Assembly: GCA_031763025.1 (NCBI GenBank)
Contig: JASSKH010000010.1
Span: 4,893,901 to 4,957,900 of the forward strand
Length of the DNA: 64,000 nucleotides
From: Macrocystis pyrifera
Lineage: Eukaryota; Sar; Phaeophyceae; Laminariales; Laminariaceae
Direction: 5' to 3'
Within the stretch, counting starts at the first letter, position 1; each line of letters begins with the position of its first letter. Of this stretch, positions 1 through 29,138 are shown piece after piece. Under the pieces are notes generated by a model. It ran no database searches. It saw only the letters and a program-made list of their open reading frames with translations, and was not told the origin of the DNA. A program made the translations under genes and the position numbers.

Positions 1-21
1 AATACCAGGTATGTACAGTAA

Positions 22-130
22 TATTACGGGGAACCATAGTAAATAGGACCTACGGTACACACAAAAACCTATATATTTACCGATGTTTGCTAACAACATT
101 TGGTCCCATTTACTGTGGTCCCCCGTAATA
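22..130 (+). mobile_element. MITE-1 copy
   Basis: About 109 bp with terminal inverted repeats TATTACGGGGNACCATAG and CTATGGTCCCCCGTAATA (family consensus arm about 29 bp, ending in GGACC). The inside reads CCTACGGTACACACAAAAAC then TATATATTTACC, which gives the orientation. Non-coding and non-autonomous; the TA at each end suggests a Tc1/mariner-like TA target site. Confidence 0.9.
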
Positions 131-461
131 GTCGTAGTGCTAATCATTACGAGTAGTAGTTCGACATTCTGCCTGTGAATGTAGGCGCTAACATCCGAGC
201 GTGGTGCAACAGTAATAAATATCACGTTGTTTTCTCCATGCTGCATCTTCGCGTCACGCCATCACACAGAAGGTATCAATACTGCTGGTACAGACTGCTA
301 TTAAAGTATCATACTTCCAGTAGATATTCACGCTGTTTCTTCATCGTGTGTCTTCGTTCGCGCGTTCATTCATTTTTCGTACCCTCCTGTTTTCCGCCCG
401 TGTCTGTTTTATTTCTCGTATTTTTTGCCGTCATCGCATGCGCGTGCCCTCTCGTATGAAG

Positions 462-18326
<17,865 letters not shown>

Positions 18327-18413
18327 AACAATGCAGCAGCTGTCGCTAGGAACTCGCGCCGCAGCAGGACATATGACATGTGTAACTTTGTGTGCGTTGG
18401 TGGATCCCCAGTC

Positions 18414-18442
18414 GGTCGGTCGGTCCGTCGGTCGGTCGCTTC
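18414..18442 (+). repeat. (CGGT)n microsatellite
   Basis: CGGTCGGTCGGTCCGTCGGT and a few more units, about 90 bases after the C2-gene stop, hence in or near its 3' untranslated region. Confidence 0.8.
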
Positions 18443-18764
18443 AATCATCTCGAAAGGGGTCCAGGTTTTAAATCGCTGTGAAGATTAGCAATTCGCGTTC
18501 CCTCGTAATGAGTAGGAGAGGCTGGGGGTATAAAGATTTCCGCCCTCGAAAAATGTTCGATTCGTACCTCATGAAGTAGATATTTCAGGATAGGTACGAG
18601 TGTATTCCTGATTTGTATGATGTAGCTCACTATACCGAGTGGCAACCGTATAAAGCACGATTTTGGACGCGTTTCTGGGGTTGGAACTGTGCGATACGTT
18701 TCCTGCACAGCACGTCATAACGGCAGCTCAGGAGCTAAGTGATCTAGATCGTGATCGGTACAAC

Positions 18765-18915
18765 GTGTTGTCGCTTTGAGGGGGCGCGGTGTTCTCTGCT
18801 GTAGCAGCCGTAGAGACCAGGCAAGACTAAAATTGCTAGGACAGACCAAGGATGTGGAGCTTTGGAGAGTGCGGTATCCCCCTGCTGTGGAAAGCAAGCA
18901 AGAGTAGAGCACGAA
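18765..18915 (+). pseudogene. Two decayed copies of the terminal exon of the C2 gene
   Basis: Sequence at about 18773-18835 (GCTTTGAGGGGGCGCGG ... GGCAAGACTAAAATTGC) and again at 18848-18910 (GTGGAGCTTTGGAGAGTGCG ... AAGCAAGAGTAGAGC) aligns with the last exon (GTGGAGGTTAAGGAAGCTTT ... AAACAAGACTAAAACAATGC). Both have substitutions and small indels. They look like remnants of tandem duplication of the gene's 3' end; no other exons of a second copy were recognised. Confidence 0.55.
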
Positions 18916-20252
18916 GACACGCTAAAGGCTACATGTATATGCTACTCTCGCGTTGTGTTGAAAGTTTCAGAAGTGTGATCGCAGCCCCCGGTAAGGAGTG
19001 CTTGGACCAATCATCGTGTAGAAGGGGCACGATATATATTGCAAGTATGACACGTGTCACTTATTGTACTACACATCGGAAATGGCACTCGTAGCCTTGT
19101 GCAAGGCGTCGCGAGCGATGCTCCCTTGTTACAGCAGTACATTTAACCGAACGGGCTCGTCCGAGGAAGCAGAGGAGAACGGACATTGCTTGAAGCGGCG
19201 GGCCTGAAATTCAGCTGTAGGCCGTAATGCTTCGAGCAACTACAGTATCCCTCAAGAAGATATGTCTCCGAGGCTCGAATCTAGCTTGGATACTTTGCGG
19301 GTATATGGAGACTCCTAAATGGTGTCCTGCGTTTTTTCGCTTTTCAGCTACCACTCGCGCATCTACGGTTGCTGTGTTGCAAGAAGCAATTGTTGTCTTG
19401 CAACCTATTGGCGCGGTGTTTCACTGAGACACTGCAGTATATTGGTACTATCATCAGTATAACAGTACTAATAATCAGTACGTACAGTAGTACTATCGTC
19501 GCCCGACTCTTACTCCCTCCTCGTGCTCGTGTAGCTTTGCTCGGGTAGGAGCCCATCGACGGTGATGTCTTGCCGACTCCCTCCCTCTTCTCGTGTAGAT
19601 TTTTGCTTGGGGAAGAGGGAAAAGCGCCTTGACCTCGACGGCGGCGCGCCTTGAGTATTATTTGCACCCATGTTTTGTTTCATCCTGACTTTCCCCGCCC
19701 GATACGGGCGCTCACTCCATCGTATGGATGAACCCTCTACCCTTTGGAGTCCCGCTCAGCTCAAGCTGTGAGCACGCTGGCGTTATTGGCTCTTTCGTTA
19801 CGTACTGCTTATGTACTGTTGTACTGACATTTTCCCCACGGTAATCCCAAGTAGTTTTTTCTCGAAAACATGGGCAGTTCTGGAGGGGTTAAGGAGTGGT
19901 TCAGATGATGAGGTGCATCAGAGGTGCTTGTAATCGGTGCAGTTTGCGGTATTATAGCTCTAGTTGTGTTAGGGTTGCCATTCTGTACGGAAATGTAAGG
20001 ACCCTTTGGACCTTCTGCTTTTAATACCTAAACGCCAGTCCTCCTTGTTTCCGTGGTGACCTCGTGCGAGCGCCCAACCTTCTTATAATGGAGCAGTACA
20101 TGGGGAACAGCGGGGCAACGCGTATCGTCGCCCCTGATTTTCAGTGCAGTATTGTAGCTCTGACTGTGTTGGCAAGATGTGTGTTCAGGCTCTTGTCTCT
20201 AGAAGTGATAGATGCAGGGGGGTAGCATCAAGTGTCTGTGAACAACACTTAC
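18916..20252. other. Intergenic stretch, little recognisable
   Basis: No convincing gene. On the minus strand at 19490-19600 two similar segments (reading CCAAGCAAAAATCTACACGA and CCGAGCAAAGCTACACGAGC) form a short imperfect repeat. Otherwise nothing recognisable. Confidence 0.4.
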
Positions 20253-20518
20253 TTGTTGAAGATTTTGGTAGCGTCTTTCGCTTTTTTCTCTAGGAGGTGC
20301 TCGTTTTGTCCCTTTGCGATGTCGGGCGGCATATCAGCCTTCGGTGATCCGTTCCTTTGTGGATGATACTGGTTTGTCATTTGGCGGTGGAAATGATGTT
20401 TTTTGCTGTCGTCTATTTTTCTGTCGTGCTGTTGCTGTTTCTGTAGTGCAGTCAATCCACCTGCCACGTACTTGTCGTGGTGTTTCCCAGTCTCGACTTC
20501 TTTGTGGCGGAAATCCAT
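20253..20518 (-). CDS. Candidate first coding exon of an unknown basic protein
   Basis: On the minus strand an ATG at 20518 opens 88 codons of very hydrophilic, Lys/His/Gln-rich sequence (MDFRHKEVETGKHHDKYVAG ... KKAKDATKIFN) ending at a strong donor consensus AA|GTAAGT. No following exon was identified, so this may be chance. No domain recognised. Confidence 0.3.
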
Positions 20519-21496
20519 TTCTCGTGCCTAAACTGTGGCGGGCTTTGTTAGAGCCAAGCAAATATTGGGGGACCTAAGAAAAATACAACCTAGTGTCACT
20601 GCAAACACCAAAGACGTCAGGAGACGGTCGATCAAGGGAAAACGTGACAACTAAACCCTAGCAGTTTAGCGTCCGCCAAGGTACATCCAATGGAACTAAC
20701 CCGTCCTTCAAGGGGTGGAAGTGCCGTCTCCTGACAAGTTTGGCAAAGCGCTCTCTTTGACTAGTCTTTCAACGAAACCGCAGGAAGACACGTCGGTACG
20801 TAGCACATTAATTTGGTGTTGTTGAACGCGACACTATTAGTAGCGTCCGCCCATTGCCGTGCAGGTTATCAAGTCTTGCACTTGGTCGGGTAACCAAGCG
20901 ACGCGTAGAAGGAGAGCAGGATTTTTTGTGACGGTACATGATAGAACACGCCACCTGCGGGTAAAACCGATCACTTGTCGACTGAACAAGATAAATATAT
21001 TTTGTTTGCGAGTCGCTGATCGGGTGCCGTAACTTAATATGTATATGTAGGACACTAACTGGCAAGAAACAGGAACGGTGTCTCAGGCGGGTGGATTTCT
21101 TATTCTTATTTGGGAAAGGGTACGTTCTACACTAACTTCAGTACAACACCTCTATAATTTTTTCGTGTCCTATAGATGCCATCCTGGCTTTCCTGCAGAA
21201 GTCCTCGTGTTCTTCTAATATTGTATATTTTAGGAGGAGGTGCCTGTACTGCTGTACTATACGGCAGATAGCTGCGGCCGTCCCCGTTTCTTGCATCACG
21301 GCAGGGACGGTTCGGTCGTGCAAAGCTTCATGCAATTATATCACAAGGGGCTACCAGGTTGCTTGCGACGTCCCATTATCACCACGCCACTTGGCCTGCT
21401 CTACGACTCCTTCAATGGTTGCCAGTTTCCTCTCCTCTTAGTTTGTCCTCGATCAGATCAGAGTGCTTCAGTTTCCAGCGAAGGTGACCGCACCAC
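20519..21496. other. Spacer before the minus-strand coiled-coil gene's 3' end
   Basis: About 1 kb with no gene or repeat I can support. It should contain the 3' untranslated region of the minus-strand gene ending at 21497; no polyadenylation signal was firmly identified. Confidence 0.35.
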
Positions 21497-22177
21497 TTAT
21501 GTTGGTTCTGTACTGTCGTGGCTGTTTGACCCACGAAACTCCCTGCTCCCAATACCATCTTCGCTGTCCCCTCTATGTGCGACGGCTCTATTGCCGTTGC
21601 CGTTGCTGTTGCTGCTGCTACTGCTGCCGCTATCTTTGTTGCGAAGGCTTCCTTCCACACAGCCTTCATTGAAGGTGTCCGTGACATCGCAGGATGCTTC
21701 CCTCCCCGCTCCCGCCGCCGCGACTGCCTCTTCCCGCTCTTCAAGGACAGTCGCTGCAGAATCTACGGACGTCACCCCCGCTTTGCCGGGGCAGGCGGTT
21801 GCATCGCCGCTCCTTCCCTCCGTGCATTCTGACCGCGCCAATGCTACAGAGGCCACCTCGACCCCCTCCGCAATGTTTACCGCGCGCGGTCCCAACTCCT
21901 TGTCCCCGCAGGGTACATCAACGCCAACTACATCATTGTCTGCCGAATGCGGCGACTCCCTATCCTGGCGGGATACCGGTACAGCACGTCCAACTACGCT
22001 GGCTGAATTAGTAGTGCCGGCGACGCCAGGTGTAAGGCCAAGCGCTATCTTGTCTTGCGCGCTGAAGGTGTTGTCGGCGGAGGCTTTCGTCATCCACCCT
22101 CCCTCTGCCCCGCTTCGTGATGCACGCCTCCCGGCGGCGGAAAAGCCTTCCCTGCTCTCCAGGAAAAATCTTGCTGA
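21497..22177 (-). CDS. Coiled-coil gene last exon: Ser/Gly/Asp-rich tail
   Basis: The acceptor is GTCTTCTACAG; 226 codons and TAA, phase 0. Low-complexity acidic/serine tail with a run of Ser (SGSSSSSNSNGNGN). The opposite strand is open over the same stretch (355 codons), so the sense strand was chosen because phase and polarity join the upstream minus-strand exons. A shorter alternative ending at 22008, using acceptor CAGCAAG, also keeps phase. Confidence 0.5.
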   Translation of the reverse strand, partial: SARFFLESREGFSAAGRRASRSGAEGGWMTKASADNTFSAQDKIALGLTPGVAGTTNSASVVGRAVPVSRQDRESPHSADNDVVGVDVPCGDKELGPRAVNIAEGVEVASVALARSECTEGRSGDATACPGKAGVTSVDSAATVLEEREEAVAAAGAGREASCDVTDTFNEGCVEGSLRNKDSGSSSSSNSNGNGNRAVAHRGDSEDGIGSREFRGSNSHDSTEPT

Positions 22178-25100
22178 CTGTAGAAGACACACGCGTAGTA
22201 CGCACGGGGAGAGAGGGGTACGTGCGACGAATACGGGTGTCAGGGGCGGAACCAGCGGGCTATTCTTCCTTGCTGCGGTCATTTCCAGAGATAAAAACAT
22301 ACCTTAGGCCTGCTCTCGGTATATCCCCTTCGGAACCTCGAGGTGGGGGCAAAAACATGGATAACTTTGGCGCCATCAACCGTCTACAAGCGGCGTGAGC
22401 ACCCAGCAGCGGAGGCACAGTAAGGTCATATGCGCGCCCGTGCCTTACAACTCCTTGCATTGTGACTCAGGGAATGGCTTGTATCACCCCCCCCCCATCA
22501 CGCAGAGGCCGTTGCTGCAACTATCGTTTTTAGTCGTCAATTTTCCCCCTTCAGAGCCGGCGTCCCCGGTGGCTTAGAAGGTGGTCCGCGTGCCTGCTAC
22601 TGACAGATCAGTTTCGCGGAATCGAGTCTCACCGAGTGCATACTCATGAGGACTTTTTCTTGCATAAAAAAATGATCAGTGGAAACCGCGAGAGCGTGAG
22701 TTAGCTACATTCATTCGATGAAAACCGACGAGAAGTGGGAATGCTGAACCCTATGCTCGAAAAAAATGAAGGCAGGAGAAGGGACGACCCCTGTCCAGAA
22801 GTTCGCTGAGGGTAAAACCTCTGAAGAGTTAGGCTGGAAAGTGAAAGTGATGATTAAAAAAAAAAAAAAGTCCCAACAGGGTTAGCTTACTTCCAGTAGC
22901 TCTACCACTCTGTCCTGAAAAGTAAGGACTGTTCGGATATCTGTCCGGCAATGTGACAATCGTGTGCACATTCATATTATACCAGAATGGTGCTTGTATT
23001 TCCCAACAGAGAGCCTCACCGGTGGGGCAGACCTCTCCGTGGTTATACCGCAATAATAGTCGCAACGTTGAGTATCATAGCACACGCTGAGCACAAACGT
23101 GTGTTGTCAACCTTAAAAGTATCGCCTGTTAGACAACGTCGAGATTGCCGCATCACTCATTGTCAAGCTTAACATCATTGCACGCTACAACAACAAGCTG
23201 AACATCATTGCACGGTATTCATACAACGTCACGTACCGTACAATACGTTGGACACACGTTGTCAAGCTGAAAGTCGCCGCATACTGCAGTGTCGAGCGCA
23301 TAAAATAAATGCCAGGAACGACACGTGGCGCCAAGCACATACATACGTCAAGCTGACACTGAGAACAAGCACACCGCGTCCTCAACGTAGGTACAGTCTA
23401 ACGTGAAGTTATTAATATATAACGATGCGATGAGTATAGCATGGTTCTCGTTGTTGTGATTGGGGGGAGAGGGGGTTCTGCAAATCCGTGAACCTGTTGT
23501 ACATCATGGTAGCGACATGTGATATGGTGCATGCTCTTGGCGCGGATGCAGGGATTCTGTGGTCTAAATGTAGATTGTTGCCCTGCCTTCATGCTGACGG
23601 GTGCACTGGGAGGGGGTCGGATCTCGGCAGGTGTATTCTGCACATGCCCTGTTTCTGATTTTTTCCGTCGCCGACAGTGCTAGAGTTGGAAAAATGCGAC
23701 GAAAATCGACGAGCAGTGGGAATGCTGAATTAATCCTATACGCGATACAGATGGAGGCATGTGCCGAGGGGGGGGGGGAGGGTTGCTCATTTATTGCTTG
23801 CCTTAGCCATTTGGCCATTGACCACGCTCCCCTTTCGGGTCGGAGCACCGTTCCGAGCACCGTTCCTACTCCAAATAGAGACACCTCCAACATTTGGGCG
23901 CTCATCACGTTGCTTCCATATATTACATATAATATTTTTACTAATCTTGTCCCCTTCTTGTTTCGCCGCCTGTGGCCACCGCATATGTTACCACGGGTAA
24001 CTTGGCTTATCCAGAAGGTCGTTGAGTTTAAAAACACTCACAAGTTGAGCTGGAGACGAGGAGCATGAGTGGCGACCAAAAAAGAAGGAATGGACCTTTT
24101 TGCCGTTGCAAGAGTAAATAACACTCTGTACCGAAATACAAAGACCTTTTGCATTGAATTTTAGTATACAATTGTACCCTATATTTTGGGAGATATTGGG
24201 TGCAATTGCAAAGGTAACGTGGATAGTCAAGCCCGCCTTACCGATGCATCGGCAGCGAGCTTTCTGGAGTGCAGTTGCGCGTGCTTCTCCTGCCTCTCGA
24301 GCAGGTTGGGTCTCTTGCGCAGGGCCTGGCGAAGTCCCGTTCGAGTCAGTCTCCACCTCTCTCGAAACTCCACTTTCTTCTGTTCCTGCTAGGCATTGTT
24401 GTTTTCCGTGTCATGTCATGAGTACATACTCGTAGACTTACGGCATTCGTATGCACTACAAATGCGTGCTAGTAGAAAAAAGCGACTAAGGAAACTGAAC
24501 ATCTCGGCACAAGTACGCGGTGTACGTGGTTAGCGAGTCTGCGAAAAACACCCCTTCTCAAGGCGAGGGGGTGCTCGAGTGCAGCTGGTGCTGGGGCGAG
24601 ACGCTACAAACCTATCGTCGTGGGTCCGCTCTTGCAATTCGTCTCGGTACCAACACGTTATTCGATGGGCTCAAACTTCGAACGTGTTGATTCGAGTGAA
24701 TAGACTGTAAAAAATAAATAAGTTACACGCCCCACCCCGCCCCGCCCCTATCCCCTATCCCCTATCTTGATATGCGCTGACTCCGGAATGTGAAGGACAC
24801 GCCCTATTTCGGCACTTGCACATAGGACACCTGTACATGGTACCAGGTACAAGCAGGGACGCTGGTCGCTGGTCCAACTTGGGGTATCATATCTTGTTCG
24901 GGAGGGCGTCTTCCACACTACAGGCGATGAAGCTCCTCATGTACCCAATAGCAGCCAGACTTTCTGAGTGCTCTCTATACCACAGGGTCAACATGGCGTG
25001 CACTATATAGCTGCATAGTAATGCACGTTCGACATGCGCACTACTCCTCCCCCTATGCGAAGCAAAACCTTGGTCGATCACTCCCAAACTGCCACAGAAA

Positions 25101-28100
25101 AAAGAAGATATTTCATGGCGAAAGAGAAAATTCATGGCAAAACAAGAATTTTCTTGGGTGGAACCGGCGTTACCTTTTTGCTTCTGATAAGTTCCTCCAA
25201 CAGGGGTCCGGCCCCGTGTTCTTCCCGCCTCCTAGCCTCCGACTCAGCAACGTAGGCGCTCACCGCCCGTGATACCTCTCTTCTGCGAGCTTCCTCGGCC
25301 ATCACGGCTACTCTCTGGATCTCTTCTTTCTGTGGATAAGTGAGAGAGGGGGGAAGATGGAGAAGAAAAATTATTTTGGCCGAGCTCGAACATTCGTTAC
25401 TGTATATGCCAGAAACACCTAACAAGAAAGACAGTTGTCGTGCATGAACCAGTTCTCGGGGTCAACTCAATTGACCCTCCTGTACCAGCCAAGTGGAGGA
25501 CCCAACCGTCCCAATGGTGCCAGGAGGTGAAGAGACTGAGTCCTCGCTTTTCCCGAGGGTACTATTACAGGGGTCCATAGTTAACGGGACCAAATTTTGT
25601 TCGTAAAATTCGGTAAATATATAGGTTTTTATGTACACCATAGGTCCTGTTAACTATGGACCCCCGTAATAGGAGCTGAAATAATCATGTCCTCGCCAGT
25701 CCCAAGGGTACCAGGAGCTGAACTGAGTGGGTATTGGATCGGCTGATTTTCTGGTGACCTTTAAAGAAACGTGGCAGCACATAAACATTAAGTGACATAC
25801 CCGTGCTACAGAACAACCAAAAATATCAAGGGAGTGCTTAGTAGGGTCAATAGGGTACCCGGGTGCCAAACTTGATTGTTTTGGTAATTCTCGTGCATGT
25901 ACCGGGTACAGTACCCGAAGAGTACCCGGGTACCAGAACCTGATTGTTTCGGTCGTACCCGGGTACGCACCGGGGTACCCCCAGAGTGTATACCGTACCA
26001 AAACACCCTTGCCAAGTAATACAAACGTAGTGCGAACTGCGAGTAGGCACAAAACTGTATCCTCGGACGAAATAAGAAGGAAAACAGCTATAAAAGTATT
26101 TCGAACGTCGATCTCTAGGTCCTCGCCTTATATGGGCGACGACACACGTAGGACATACCTGGTGACACCTTGCTGATAGGACATAGGCGAAGTCACGAAT
26201 GTCGGAGGAGTTGAGCCTATTGACCACGAAAAATGATGACCAATCACAAAAAATGATGACCCAAGCGTCGGCCACTGCTTGATTGGGGCATGATACACAC
26301 CACTATAAAATTGATTTTCCGGCGTTCAAAGCAAGGAATCGTGCGGTACGGGCGCAGTATGATCCTACTCGTACTCGTACTCCTGAGCCACATGATTGGT
26401 AACGTGTGAAAGAACGCACCTCAAGCTCGTGCTGTATTTTCTTGCGGGTTTCCTCGGCCTTCCTTACGGAGGCGTTTGTTTCCTTGATTGTGTTTCCGCT
26501 GTTCTGGTGCTGTGCGATCAGCCGCCGAAACCGCCGCTTTTCGACCTCCTTTCGCTTTGTCACCATCGCCTCTAGAGCAACCTAGCAATGCCCAAACAAA
26601 TGTACAGTTACTTGAACAACACATTTCTCAGGGTTAGTCGTTTGATTGTCAACTATTGCACAACTATTGGCGGTTGTCTTTCCATAAACATTTCAGACAT
26701 GCATATAGTGTCCAGTGATACGTTTCGTCCCCCTTGTACACCTCGGTGGACTATACGTCTAAGACTGTGCTCACCCTCTCAGCTTCGTCTTTTGCTCTCC
26801 GCTTGGCTTCGTGGATGAGTCTTCGTTTCTCCATCGGCGGGGTTCGGGGCATGGTAACAGCGGTTCGTGTCGAAGCCTTCACGGCGGCCAGCGATTTTTC
26901 CCACCTTCGTCGGCAGATTCGATGATCGGATGGGTGTTGACAAAAAGCGACGATGGCATTCCTCACGCGGACGAGACGTGCCGGGCCTTTTTTATAGCAC
27001 TGAATCAATGCCGCGTGAAAAACACGTTTTACTTACATTTTTGACAACACGTTTGTTTGATGCTCATTCGCATTTTTGAGTGCACGCGGAGTGTGCTGGA
27101 GATGATTCCATTTTCCCGCCTTTTCGGGCCAGTGCTGAGCATTACCGACGGGTTACAACCCATATGAAAAATATGAGGTCCAGACTTAACAGCCAGACGG
27201 ACCTCGATCGGGTCTGTGCTAGACTGTGACGTAGCCACTAAGCTAGCAGTCAGCGGTGCCTATGTTTTGTGTTGTACGTAAGCAACGCTTGAGAGACGAC
27301 AGAACGATTTTTAGCTTGGCAGCGTGTCCATAACGGTGCCGTTGTGCTATATTAGACGTATTTCAAAGTTTGGTGTTGAAAAGACGCCGCAGTGGTTGTC
27401 GGCTCGACACCGCGACCTTGGCGTATGCTTGCATGTGTGCTGTGGCTCGCGGTCTCAGGTTGAACTGACGCTATGATGACGTTCAACCTGACGGCGTGCC
27501 CTCCACATATTTGCTCCACGGTTCTCGATGTTGCAACAGAGGGTGTTGCGACGAGGGCGGGTGTGCCACCCCCCATAGATAAGCTCGCTGAAACTTCGAC
27601 CTGCATGCCATTGGGAAGCCGTCGACCTCAGAACAGAGGGTGCTCTCCTAAGCAATCCTTACACCCCAGGAAACCAAACGTTTCAATCTTTCAAGTGGGT
27701 GACGGTAACCAGCTTACCGCTTTTGCCGCCGCTTCATCGCCCGCCCGATATCCTCCGGTTTCTCGTCGTCTTCGCCTTGCCACCCTCGTCCCCGTCTCTG
27801 CTGCCGTCCCGCCTCTCCGCTCCCACCCCGTCCTCGTTCTGCGATATGCCATCACCAAAAGTATTGTTAGTGTTACCAGGTAAGTGTTTTGCATCCGACA
27901 ATGTAATATACCTGGTATATATATGAATAGCATGGAGCTCAACGTTGATCATTCATGAATATCCCCAGAAGTAATGAGGAAACCAAGGGAAACCGAAAAA
28001 GAAACCTACGCTAAATATGTACCTGGTACATATATATATATATATTTGTCATCCGGCGATGTGCGGCATGAGTTTCAGCATTGATCACTCAAAAACATCC

Positions 28101-29098
28101 CCAGAATTGAGGAGGTCAAAAACAACGGAAGCAAAGTAAAAAACGGACCCCCGTTGCATGGAGGCTATTCACGGCTAACTCCGCTCTGTACCTACTTCAG
28201 GATTAGCACCGACATGCTCCACCTCCCGTCTTTGCTGTACCCTTCTCTACCATTGCACGCCCGTCCTCTCCCCCTGTTGCCCTTGCTTCATCCCTTCTCC
28301 CTCGCTACAAACGCTCATCTAGCCTCTACCTTGATTCCGGGGAGAAATGTCCCCCTCCGCATTGACGTTAAGCCTCCCGCGGTCTTCGGCAACGCCACGC
28401 AGGCTAGCTTGTCGCGCCATCCGTGACGGGAGCGAGGACGTGGCGGCGAGGAGCGCAGCTCTATCTCGGACTCGGATTTTCCTTGCGAGGTCTTGGCTCG
28501 CCTTCATGTCGGCCCATGAGGGGCCGCTTGTGGCGTGCACCTTAAAATGGGTGCGTGTATTGGGTGAGGGTCGCCAAGAGGCGTTTTGAGTGTTAGGGGG
28601 GGGCGCTTTCGCGGGCATGAATGAGGATATTGCGCGAGAGCTATCTGTGCATTGGGTTGGGGGGGGGGGGGGGGGTTGTCGCATGCAGGACTGTTAGTCT
28701 GAAAGGGACAACCTGTTGGAGTTTGTCAGCGCTGACTGGTAGCCTTGTCTATTTGTGGCAGGTTATGCCTTCTCGCCAATGGAGACGCGAATTGACCCCC
28801 CTGATGGAGTCCAGGCACCCACACCTGGGGAATACCTGTTGTATATGACAGGACACAATCTTACTTGGTGCACCGGACGCTACTACTGTACGCAGCCATC
28901 CGTGCACCGGATGGGATCAGAGTCAAAATGGACCCCAGCACTGCTGCACTCATGCGGATTTCTAACAATCTTCCCCGCGCTTATCTGTTGTCCTGATCCT
29001 GGTCTCGCAAAACATGGATTGACATGTGCGATACGCGCCCTCACGGAAACTGTACGGTATGTCAAAAACAACTGCAGCAGTCAGCATCATTCAAAACC

Positions 29099-29138
<40 letters not shown>

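Noticed and set aside
21240..22307. 355-codon plus-strand frame
   Set aside because: Ser/Pro/Thr/Leu low-complexity, antisense to an exon that keeps phase with eight others; kept only as a finding.
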